From contig JAWHQI010000040.1 of the NCBI GenBank assembly GCA_033032865.1, positions 5,811,001 to 5,875,000 of the forward strand: a stretch of DNA of 64,000 nucleotides, read 5' to 3'. Positions 23,928 through 33,179 of the stretch are shown here, piece by piece. Each line of letters begins with the position of its first letter. Positions within the stretch are counted from its first letter, which is position 1. Below the pieces are notes generated by a model. The model did not search any database. It saw only the letters and a list, made by a program, of their open reading frames with translations, and was not told the DNA's origin. Source of the DNA: Dactylorhiza incarnata. Lineage: Eukaryota; Streptophyta; Magnoliopsida; Asparagales; Orchidaceae. A program made the translations under genes and the position numbers.

Positions 23928-25080
23928 GGTCGGGACCGAAGTGGGGGGGGGCCCAAGAAACCATAAATGGGTGACGGTTCAATGGGGGAGCTAACACTAG
24001 CATGTGGTCCACTAGTGCAGAGAGTGTACTCACACAACTACTACCAACAGATAACGGATTGGACCACTTGTCCTCCCCACTAGAAGACACAGGAAACTCA
24101 CTAGCCTTAATCCCGCTATCAAGAGTGTGAGGGGCTAGAAAGGGTCGCCCCATCTCCTCGGCTTTCTCACCAACATCATCAGAATCACTCGGCTCTTTCT
24201 CAAAATTTTTAACAACCTCCGGCATGATCTCGGGATGACCAACAGGAGGCTCCCTAAAGATAATGGGATCAAGTAAAGGTTGACTAATCAGGGCAACCTC
24301 AGTCTCAGACACTAAGCCAATCGTGGGAGTGTCAACATGGACAATATGGCCTATGGGCAGGCTAGGACTAACCGGACCAACCTCGGGATTAACGGCTAGG
24401 CATAACGTGTTCGTTTCTGAGTGGCTAATACAGTCGATAGGCTGATTTTGACTATAGGTGTCAACATCCCTTTTCGTTGCTAAGCATAGGGGTGTCGACT
24501 CAGCAGGGCTACAAATGTCCCCAGATGGGAGCGATGCCTTCGTAGGCGGAGTGGACCTAAGAGATATAAGCCGACCTTGATACATGAAGTCTAAGGTGTC
24601 ATCGCGATCATCGTATATAATATCATGGCTAGCAAGCCAAGGGTGTCCTAACAACACATGGAAGTCCTTCATTGGAAGACAATCACACCAAACACACTCA
24701 AAATAGGCTTTGACGGTGAGGGGCACCAAACATCGTTGGGACACAAGAATAACACTCTCATCAGGACACACAAGGTGGTATTGGCAAGGATGTGGCTCGG
24801 TGGTCACCAACATCCTAGACACCGCATTCTCCGTTATAGCATTGGTATGACAGACGCTATCAACGACCAACCTGCACCACTTCTCACCGTGCTTAAAGTT
24901 TAAATGAAATTGATGTTTCGGGTCGCGGCGGAGCCTAATCACCTTCACAGCGTCATTTCGACCCATACCTAACTCCTTTAAATTAGCCGGTGGTGCAGTT
25001 ATTCGTGAGAGTCCCGGGGGATACCCCAGGTTCAGCCTAGTAGTCATTACTAGTGAGAGTTCATGTGCTACCACGGACAA
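23884..25080 (-). pseudogene. Protease-like region of element C fused to an unrecognised linker
   Basis: A 398-codon ORF. Residues about 50-180 resemble the Gypsy retropepsin region: WCRLVVDSVCHTNAITE, where active families have Asp-Ser/Thr-Gly or Asp-x-x-x-C-x-N, then CLPMKDFHVLLGHPWL and HDIIYDDRDDTLDF. Normally the RT follows within about 100 residues. Here about 200 residues of low-complexity, acidic sequence lead straight to integrase remnants, so RT, RNase H and most of integrase were lost. The reading frame is long and open, so the deleted form may have been expressed; that is inference. No Gag capsid motif lies upstream. Confidence 0.7.
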
Positions 25081-25896
25081 AGTTATAATGTTTCCAATTT
25101 TCAGGCCAACCTAACGTGGTCGAATCAAAAAATTTTATGTTTTAAAGTTGTTGGAATAAGAGCAGGAAGCTACAGAAAAACTTTCAGATTTATTTGACAA
25201 GTTTTAAAATTCCAAGACTTTTACTAAATGCAGACCAATCCGAAAATTTCAGGAATTTGAATTTTGAATTTCAAAAATTTGAATTTTGAATTTGAATTTT
25301 GAATTTCAAAAAATTGAATTTTGAATTTGAATTTTGAATTCCAAAATTTCGAATTTTTAATTTGAATTGTTTTTGGAAAGTAATCGTGCTTAAGATTAAT
25401 AAAGATTTGGTTGTTTTGGAAAGGATTCGTGCAAGATAAATTAAGATTTGATTGTTTTGGAAAGTAATCGTGCAAGATTAATTATAGGTCGGCGTCCTAT
25501 GGTAAGAAATAAATTAGGATGATATCAATTAAGATTATTTTTATTTTTATTTTATTTTGCTGGAAAATAACAGATTTAGGACGCTAAACGCAGATCAGAA
25601 CTTCTAAACATGCTAAAATTTTACGAAAGATAATTTTATTCTCGCTTAAAAACTAAGGTAAGTAAAATATGTTTTTTGATTTTCTTGTAGAAAATAATAA
25701 GTAGAATATCCGGAAAATTTGTTTTTTGAATTTCGCAAAAAAATGAGAATTTTAGACCGCTATTCGCAGACCGACGAAATTTTATTTTTAATTTTGAATG
25801 CCAAATCGTGTGACGATTGTGAGTGACGGCGTTCTACGACAACCTAAGGATTGCGTCAATTTAGAAATTGACACGAACCTAGCTCTGATACCAAAT
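25081..25896 (-). other. 5' leader and primer-binding site of element C, with an AT-rich repeat
   Basis: The primer-binding site TGGTATCAGAGCTAGG (minus) is at 25878-25893, three bases from the LTR. The leader has no coding domain. At 25250-25365 is a simple array of GAATTTTGAATTTCAAAA-like units. A GGAAAGTAATCGTGC block recurs at 25374, 25418 and 25458. Confidence 0.75.
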
Positions 25897-27124
25897 TGAT
25901 GTAGGGGTACCGTGACGACGTGTACGTTATGCTAACGGAATGACATTCATCACAGAAATTAAAATAACATGGGAGGGCTCCGACCAAAAGCGAACGAAAA
26001 GGGGTCGGTTGGCTCTCCAAATCCGATAGATAAAAATATGCGGGACTCGATACAACGTCCTTAAGACCTAACTCTCCAACAAGCACACAACTCACCGTAA
26101 GCCGGACTCGATACAACGTCCTTAAGACCTACCTCTCCAACAAGCACACAACTCACCGCACCTACACAAGCATCTATTCCATCAATCGATTCATTTCAAA
26201 ACGCAACGGCAATATTTCGGAGCGGTGATGAACATTCAAGCAGTGATAAAACTTTAGTTGAGATTAATTCCCTTGTTAGCACAAATTGTGCCAATCTTGG
26301 AGAGCAAGTCAAGGCAAGGCCGAGTTTTGCTCCCGCAACGGATCTTCCCAATCCGGATCACAAGAGATTCAATAACAACGAATCGAAATCAGAAGTTGCA
26401 AGCGATGCATTTTAAAATCATGGAAAAGACGGTTCGCATAAGCCTCCACAAATCTCACAGAAAGAAATCACAAAATGAGAAGGGATTACCCAACCAAGAA
26501 GATGAACACACACAAGATAATGTGGGAGATTCACTCTCTCCACGGATCCACCGGCGTCACCTTGAATGGGGTTGCAACCTTCTTCCTTGGAGTCGCACCG
26601 AAGGAAGCCACGCCGGAGTCGCACCGAAGCGGATGGAGGAAGCGGTCTTGGAGTCACACCAAGGGAGGGGGCGGCTAGGAGGAGGCTCCAAGCATGGCCA
26701 AAATTCTCAAGGGAGAAATTAGGGTTTGTAATCTTCAATAATCTATTCCCTCTCATCAAGGCCTCCTTAAATAGGAGTTACAACAAAATCTTAACCATCA
26801 AAGATGGAGATGTAATCTCATCCATCCATATGGTTAAATACACACCAAAATAATAAAAGAGTTCAAATTTAAAATTACAACCAACTAATGAATATAAAAC
26901 TATCATCAAGCATGAAATAATTTTATATTCATTAATATAAAATAAAAGTGCATAAATAAAAGTGCATAAATAAACTTTAAATTTTCACGGCAGTTTTGGC
27001 ACGCCGCGGGCGGAGATTGTAACGCGGACTTCCTTCAGCATCATCATGGCACCTCAGATCTTTGTGTCGCAGCGCCTCAGCAACCGGGTCATCATCCAGG
27101 AGTGTCGGAGGGTCCGCGCCATCA
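25897..27124 (-). repeat. 5' LTR of element C
   Basis: Same ends as the 3' copy; 1,228 bp against 1,213 bp. The difference includes a duplicated AAAGTGCATAAAT near 26945-26970. Confidence 0.9.
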
Positions 27125-27174
27125 CACCCCCCCCCCCCCTCTAGGTGATAAAGTAGACACCCCCATAAACAACA
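27125..27174 (+). repeat. Last 50 bp of the A 5' LTR
   Basis: Continues the A LTR after C: a C tract, then TCTAGGTGATAAAGTAGACA and CCCCCATAAACAACA, as at 40895-40947. The primer-binding site GGTATCAGAGCGTGG follows at 27178. Confidence 0.9.
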
Positions 27175-27255
27175 AGCGGTATCAGAGCGTGGTTGTTCAA
27201 AGAAAACCTTAACAGCTTGAACAGATCTGCCATTGGGTGTCTAAGTATCATAACC

Positions 27256-27960
27256 ATGGAATCAAGATTAGTCATCTGTTCCAGGGAGAACTTTGCCATT
27301 TGGAAAGTCAGAGCAAGAATACTCATGGAGGCGATGGATCCAAGAATGTTTTTGATTGTTCAAAATGGTCCCTCCATGACAATGGTAAAAGATGAAACTC
27401 TTCTTGCTAGCTTGAACAAAAAAGCAAGGAGCATTCTAGATGGTGCAGTAGATCTGGCAACACATCAGAAGCTGAGTCGGTGCACAACAGCAAAGGACAT
27501 GTGGGACTTCTTAGAAGTTCTCATGGAAGGGTCAGAGGAAGATTTTGAAGAAGAAACCTCTCATGAAGAGGTATGCGTCAGAGCACTACTGACTACTTCA
27601 GACAATGAGTCAGAAGACGATGAATGCTCTGGTGCAGAAGAAAGGATAAGAGCACCACTGTCTCCTACAGACTGTGACTCTGAGGATGAAAAGGTTCATG
27701 GACTGATGGCTCTATCAGATGGAGAAGATCATGATAAATTGCATCATGATCAGGTATGCACCACTCACACATCTTTACTACCTACATCATTTGAGAAGAC
27801 CAAGAGTGCATCAGAAAATTATTTATCTTCTGAAGATGATGCAGAAGACTGCTCATCATGCAACAATAAGAACCATGATGATCTATTAGAACAGTTTGGT
27901 GACCTCTTGGATGCTCTGAGAAAGAGCAAAAGCTTGTTAGGAAGCAAGCTAAGGAGCTAG
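27256..27960 (+). CDS. gag: Shortened gag of element A (N-terminal capsid fused to acidic region)
   Basis: ATG at 27256 (MESRLVICSRENFAIWKVRA) follows the primer-binding site by 68 bp. An earlier in-frame ATG at 27193 is possible but lies in the leader. The first 95 residues match the start of the UBN2-type Gag of D and E, up to MWDFLEVLMEGSEED. The frame then jumps to the acidic region found after the first zinc knuckle in D (EEVCVRALL, DNESEDDE, EERIRAPLSP). About 250 residues, covering the second half of the capsid and the first knuckle, are missing. The end (FGDLLDALRKSKSLL) is the start of the coiled-coil part. This Gag may not assemble on its own. Confidence 0.8.
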   Translation: MESRLVICSRENFAIWKVRARILMEAMDPRMFLIVQNGPSMTMVKDETLLASLNKKARSILDGAVDLATHQKLSRCTTAKDMWDFLEVLMEGSEEDFEEETSHEEVCVRALLTTSDNESEDDECSGAEERIRAPLSPTDCDSEDEKVHGLMALSDGEDHDKLHHDQVCTTHTSLLPTSFEKTKSASENYLSSEDDAEDCSSCNNKNHDDLLEQFGDLLDALRKSKSLLGSKLRS

Positions 27961-27986
27961 AATCACTCAGACCTAGTAAGGCTGAG

Positions 27987-28940
27987 ATGAATATGGAAAT
28001 GGGTATGTCCCACAATGGGGACACCAGTTCCTGTGAGCTCCAAAAAATCATAGACAAGCTCTATGATGAAAGAAGTCAAAGGGAAGAACTTATCAAGAAA
28101 CTTGAGAGTGACCTTCTTAAGGAAAGAAGCTTAGTGGCTCAATTTTCTAAGCCCAAATTCATACTGCCCATCATTAACACCTACTTCCCTTCTGGAAATA
28201 GAAGTGGATTGGGATTTAATGAAAAGGCAGTGGATGCTGGGAAAGGAGAAAAAGGAAAAACTAAAGCTAAATCTTATACCACCTTTCAAAAAGTTGTTCT
28301 TCCCACTAATGAGTATGATCAGGACAGTGTCCATGGTAATTGGATGAATGGAAGATCCATTAGTGTGGGAAATGCTCCCGACTATGAGAAGAAAAAGGGC
28401 ATGGGGATGAGTGCATTGAAGGCACCCCATGAGGAAATCCAAATGGCCCATCATGGACCATTTGTGTTTGGTGTCCCAGCCCCCACACTCAAGGATAAGG
28501 AAGCAACATCTTCCCAATCTCTTCCAGATAAGAAGCAGAATGGTAGCCCCAGTATAATCAAGTCTCACTTGATCATATCTGATGCCATCAACACCATGTC
28601 AGCTACCAAGCTGACATCTGTTGCTGATAATCAGATAAAGCCAAGAAGAAACAATTATACTAGAGCATCTAGTCAGCTCTTGGCTGAGAGAGATAGAAAG
28701 AATGATGTCGCCTTCTCTACTGAACATACTTCAATATTGGTTCAGAAAAGAAGGTACAACATCCATGAATGTTGGTGTTGTGGCAAAGTAGGACACTTTG
28801 CCATCGACTGTTGGCACAACCCTTGTGTGCCTAGTGCAAAGGAAAGATCTCCTGGCAGGGCTGATTCAAGAAGAAGAATTCCCCATCATGCTAACAAGAA
28901 CCTAGGACCCAAGTCACCTTGGGTTTCTAAGGGATATTAA
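27987..28940 (+). CDS. gag: Gag C-terminal part of element A, coiled coil and intact zinc knuckle
   Basis: A 317-codon ORF one frameshift downstream of the first gag ORF; in D the two parts are continuous. Residues about 18-52 are coiled-coil-like (LQKIIDKLYDERSQREELI). The middle is basic (KGEKGKTKAKS, YEKKKGMGMSALKAPHEE). The knuckle CWCC-KVGHFAIDC near 28771-28812 has all four ligands, unlike D. It ends GPKSPWVSKGY and a stop, at the gag end of D. The splice-acceptor-like TCTATTTTGCAG follows, and then pol is absent. Confidence 0.75.
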   Translation: MNMEMGMSHNGDTSSCELQKIIDKLYDERSQREELIKKLESDLLKERSLVAQFSKPKFILPIINTYFPSGNRSGLGFNEKAVDAGKGEKGKTKAKSYTTFQKVVLPTNEYDQDSVHGNWMNGRSISVGNAPDYEKKKGMGMSALKAPHEEIQMAHHGPFVFGVPAPTLKDKEATSSQSLPDKKQNGSPSIIKSHLIISDAINTMSATKLTSVADNQIKPRRNNYTRASSQLLAERDRKNDVAFSTEHTSILVQKRRYNIHECWCCGKVGHFAIDCWHNPCVPSAKERSPGRADSRRRIPHHANKNLGPKSPWVSKGY

Positions 28941-29464
28941 AATCTATTTTGCAGGATAGTCCAATTAGCCAATCAAAAATAAACAAGGCTAATGGACAAT
29001 AAAGTGCTCCAGGCTCAACTCAGAACTAAGAAAAACTCACCACATACTAAGGTGCACTGATCAAGGGGGAGCTACTAGCTCAAGAAGACTTGAAAGCCAA
29101 GGTGAAGGTATGGCACTGCTAAAAGTATTGCACTGACCATGCAAAAGAATGAATCAAAACCGTGTCGTCGAAATGATGATTAGTATCGTCGAAATGACTC
29201 CTATAAAATTTGCATTACAACGATATCCAATCATCAGCGGACTCTTAAATAAATCTGTGCTTAACCAATCATTACAGCTAAACTCGAGTTAATAAGATAT
29301 TTAACAAATGACACTTCAACTTCCAATTCGGACACTATAAATAAGGTCAAATGTCTTAAAGTTAAAACATTCTCTATATTAGCCCTAAAAAGGCATCGTG
29401 TTCTCCACGCCTTCTAAGAGTGAACGAGTCGACAGTGCTAAAACCCTCCTGGATCGAGAAGAAG
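28941..29464 (+). promoter_or_regulatory. Spacer upstream of the A accessory ORF with LTR-type motifs, CCAAT and TATA boxes
   Basis: Contains the pol deletion junction (after 28960), a polypurine-like TCAAGGGGGAGC (29061-29072), two copies of TCGTCGAAATGA 21 bp apart (29165 and 29186), CCAAT at 29227 and a TATA box TATAAATAAGG at 29336-29346, about 130 bp before the accessory ATG (29465). TCGTCGA is the motif that clusters in the A LTR upstream of its own CCAAT and TATA boxes. The same order of elements suggests an LTR-like internal promoter; this is inference. Confidence 0.6.
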
Positions 29465-31563
29465 ATGGCGCCAAAGAAGGAAGGATTCCTCTTTGAAGGT
29501 AGTGAAGTGGTGAGGAATGGTTTCGTGGAAGGACCAGAAGAGGTTCAAAATGCTGTCAAGCTATTGGACATTGTGGGTCTGGAGTTTGCCCTCTCTGAGC
29601 CAACTTTAATTCTAAAAAGAGACGTGATGGAGTTCTACTCGAATGCCAAGGGTGGCTCAAAGGGAACATCTGTGAAGAGCGTAATCAACGGGATAAGTGT
29701 CAAGGTAAACCCTAAAAGATTGAACACGGCTCTTCGGATGCCGGTCTTTTCCAAGGGGGGGGGGGGGGGGGGGGGGGGGACGATGAAAAAATCACCCAGG
29801 AAGACCTTGACAAGGCTCTGGCATGGTGCGGACACTCCAGCAAGACCTATGGGTCTCTGGAAAGGAAGAGCTTCAATCAGCAAGGAAAGCTGATGGTGGA
29901 CATAGTGGGAAAGGCCCTCCTCTGCAAGGTAGGGTTGCATGATAGAATATCCAAGCCCATGTTCGAAATAATGGCAAGGATAATTCTGAGTAAGAAGACC
30001 AATTGAGGTCAGCAAATTTTTAAGAGGATCCAAAAAAGCTTTCAGGCCCCGAATCTTGGAAGATTTCTATCACTTTATCTTCTGCTTTCCTACCCCGAGA
30101 GCTTCAACAAAAAGTATGGAGTAAAAATTCATCACATGAGAAGGATGGATATCAAGTCCTTGAGAGGTGGGAGAAAATTCTAACTAAGCCTCCCAAGAAG
30201 CTGAAAACTGCAGAAGATGTGCAAAGGAAGGGAGAAAACTCGTCCGAAGAAAGTGAGTCGGGCAACAACTCACCTCAACCTGACTCTGGGATACCTGTGG
30301 AGACATGGACTGTCCCCCTCCAGACCTCTGATCTAAGTCAAGGAGCCAGGATATCTTTAGGCATAGATCCAAGAAGTGCTGAAACTGAGGGGGAGAAAAA
30401 CAATGAGATCCCTGCTCAAGTAGAAACAGTGATCCAAAAGATCATAGGGGCTAAGGATGCTGAACATTCTGAGTCTGCAATGCAAGAAGACAGCCAAGAG
30501 AATCCTACTGATGAGACTAACCAAGATCAGCAAAGTCCTGAAAAGGAGATTGAGCCAAACCCATCACCCATCAGAAAACCTCTTTCTCCAATATTAGAAG
30601 GGAATGAAGGAGAGGAACAAGAAAATAGCTCTCCTCCAGAAAATAGACCAGTAGAGCTCTCACTGCTAACTCAGATAAAGGTGTTCCTGGAAGAGCAAAG
30701 ATTAAAACTTGAAAGTCATGTCACCTCTGCTATCAATGATCTAAGAAGGGAATTATGTGCTGAAACTGAGAGCCTAAGAAATGATGTGAAAAATCTGCAA
30801 GAATACACTGACCGCACTCACAAGGGTGTACATAACTTAGGGGTTAATCAGACAATGATTATCAGCGGCATAGAAAAGGCATACATTGCATCCACCAAGA
30901 AGATGGCTGAACACAAAACTGATCATTAAGGAAGTTTAGATCACTACAATAAAGAACTCGACTGCCATTTGCTTGAGACCAAGAATCATCTGGAAGCAGG
31001 AATCTACATGCTCAAAAACAAGATATTGGCATCCGAGGAGAATCTACAAAAGGGGATATCTGAAGAAGTCATAAAGGGGAGAGATCAATAATAATGGACA
31101 GCGGTGAGCATGCAATCTGGACCACAAATGTCATCAGAGAAGCAATGAACCTTATGATGAACCTACTGAAGAACTACATAAGGACAAAGGCAAAGAAAAG
31201 GAAGCTCTAGAGAGTGAAGAAATCAAAATAAGAAAGAGAAAGTACAGGGCAGAAATGGAGAAAAAGGAGGATTATGAAAGATGGAGTCCCATATCCAGAA
31301 CCATCATCTTAAAAGCTTGGGAGCAAGTGAAAGTTAACAAAGGAGAAAGATACAATGTATACAGTCCTCAAGAATGGGCCAAGCATGAAGATCAAGAAGA
31401 AGTAAGGAGAGAATATAGAAGGAATAAGCAAGCAGGAAGAATTCAAGCAGACAATACTGAACCCTTAAAGTATCATCCTAAACCGCTTGAGTACTTCATC
31501 AGACAAGCTGAAAAGGAACAGTAATCCAGAGCCAAGAAAGCAAAGGGTGAAGCTGATATGAGG
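29465..31563 (+). pseudogene. Accessory ORF of element A (MAPK-start protein), broken at a poly-G run
   Basis: ATG at 29465 gives MAPKKEGFLFEG, then EEVQNAVKLLDIVGLEFALSEP and EFYSNAK, matching D. A run of 25 G at 29755-29779 throws the frame; past it, another frame continues the D-like core with QQGKLMVDIVGKALLCK and MFEIMARIILSKKTN, a TGA at 30004-30006, then APNLGRFLSLYLL. Another shift near 30180 leads to 30219-30929, acidic and proline-rich, then coiled coil (LKVFLEEQRLKLESHV-like; SAINDLRRELCAETESLRND). The tail is 31255-31524 (MEKKEDYERWSPISRTIIL). At least three lesions make this copy defective. The function of the family is unknown. Confidence 0.75.
29755..29779. repeat. Run of 25 G inside the A accessory ORF
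   Basis: A homopolymer of G at 29755-29779. It sits at the frame switch in the accessory ORF. Its length may vary in the genome or be a sequencing estimate. Confidence 0.9.
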
Positions 31564-31731
31564 GCACTAGAAATATAGATGGCTAAATCTTTAGGGGGTC
31601 AAATGTAGAAATTTCTAAACTCTTGAAAACATTTGGCACTATTTATAAATGAAGTAATATTTGTCATAATTCGATGCTCACTCAATCTTAGCTGCAATGT
31701 TATCATTATATGCTTGTTTGCTTAAACTATT

Positions 31732-33055
31732 TGTTGGGGAAATGATTTCTCTTAACCCCTAGAAATAAGTTGAATATGAATTATAAGAGAGAAAAACAAG
31801 GTTAAGTAAATATGCGTCGAATACTATTCGACGCGACGTCGAAATGTAGTCAACGTTCCCTTCAGATTAAGTCGAAGTAACTTTAGGAAGATTTCGACGT
31901 ATGTGTTGTCGACGCTACTCTGATTTCTAGTCGACGCATCTAATATAGTCGACGCACATTAGTCGACGCACCTTCCTTATTCTCCTCTCGACGTCCAGCC
32001 AGGATGAATTCGACGCTTACGTCGAATGATAATCGACGCACGTCGATTTATGTGACAGATTTAAATATGCGCCAGATCTCTTTCCTTCTTTCAGTAGATC
32101 TGATTTGTATGGAATAAATGTCAATATTTTATAGCCGTTCTGAATCATTCTTTCCTTATATCTGATTCTTGGCTAATTTGATTAAACTTATTTGGACATT
32201 ATTTGAAATCAGAATTGGTTCTTTCCTTCTACAGAAATAAATATTATGGAAACATTTTCATCTTTCTATTTCTCTGACTGCTAATTGATTATCCTCCTAT
32301 AGTATTATTTTGAATTAACGGAGCTATAAATAAAGAGGAGGTCGGCAGAAAAAGGTGTTGAGGATCCACCACATACATTTGAAATAGAGGAAAAGCTCCC
32401 AAGAGAAAAAAGAGAAATTGAGAAATAGCTCTGCAGCAATATTCAAGCACTTCTTCTTCTTCTGCTTCTGAAGTCACTCTGCTGCAAATTCTGATAGCTC
32501 TCACAAAGAGAGAAAGGCTACAAATCTTCTTGTCTCTATAGAAGAAAGATTTTATTCACTTCTTGTGCTTCCAATCTTCTTGCTAGGAAGAAGATTCTTT
32601 CTTGTTTCTATTCATTTCTTCTTCTTCTTCATTCTTTCTTACTTAAACATTGTAAAAGAGTTTTTAGAATCTCTCTCCAAAAAATTCAGTGTACTGGTTC
32701 TAAGAGTCTCCTTGTCAAAAGACTCAGTTGGTTCTAAGAGTCTCCTTGTCAAAAGACTCAGGGTTGTTCTAAGAGTCTCCTTATCAAAAGACTCAGTGCA
32801 AGATAGTGAATTCCTACCAAGGGGGTAGAAGAGTGGACTACCCTAAGTTTGGGGAACCACTATATTTTCTTGTGTTGTGCTGTGATTTCTTTACTTGCTT
32901 TTATTCTCTTTATTTGTTTAATTCTTGTTGGTGTGTGGGAAGCTCTAATCTGTGATCATACACATATATATTAACTTTGCACAAAATATTTTTTAAATCT
33001 CTATTCACCCCCCCCCCCTCTAGAGAATTCTAGTGAGGTTAATTGTGCACTTTCA
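31732..33055 (+). repeat. 5' LTR of element B (1,324 bp)
   Basis: TATA box TATAAATAAAGAGG at 32325. Upstream at 31811-32050 is a dense cluster of GTCGACGC / GCGTCGA motifs, including a perfect palindrome GCGTCGA-N7-TCGACGC (31814-31834). At 32695-32800 three copies of a GGTTCTAAGAGTCTCCTTGT unit (about 35 bp) occur. The end has a long C tract (33008-33018) that is much shorter in the 3' LTR. The degenerate primer-binding site TGGTGTCAAAGCGAGG follows at 33058-33073. Confidence 0.92.
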
Positions 33056-33179
33056 ATTGGTGTCAAAGCGAGGTTGATCTAAAAAGGTTAACTCCTTGAT
33101 CAAAAAGATCCTACCTCTTATATATATATATATATATTTTTTTTCTACAAAACTATTTTCATAGCACAAATCAAAGATT

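Larger units (their letters stand above)
21648..27124 (-). mobile_element. Element C: chromovirus (Ty3/Gypsy) deletion derivative
   Basis: The LTRs (21648-22860 and 25897-27124) flank 3 kb of internal DNA. The target duplication CACCC lies at 21643-21647 and 27125-27129, inside the conserved CACCCCC tract of the A LTR. The interior keeps a protease-like region, the end of integrase and a chromodomain. RT, RNase H, the integrase core and a recognisable Gag capsid are missing. The two LTRs look very similar by eye, with a 12-bp duplication in the 5' copy near 26955, so the insertion is fairly recent. Confidence 0.9.
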
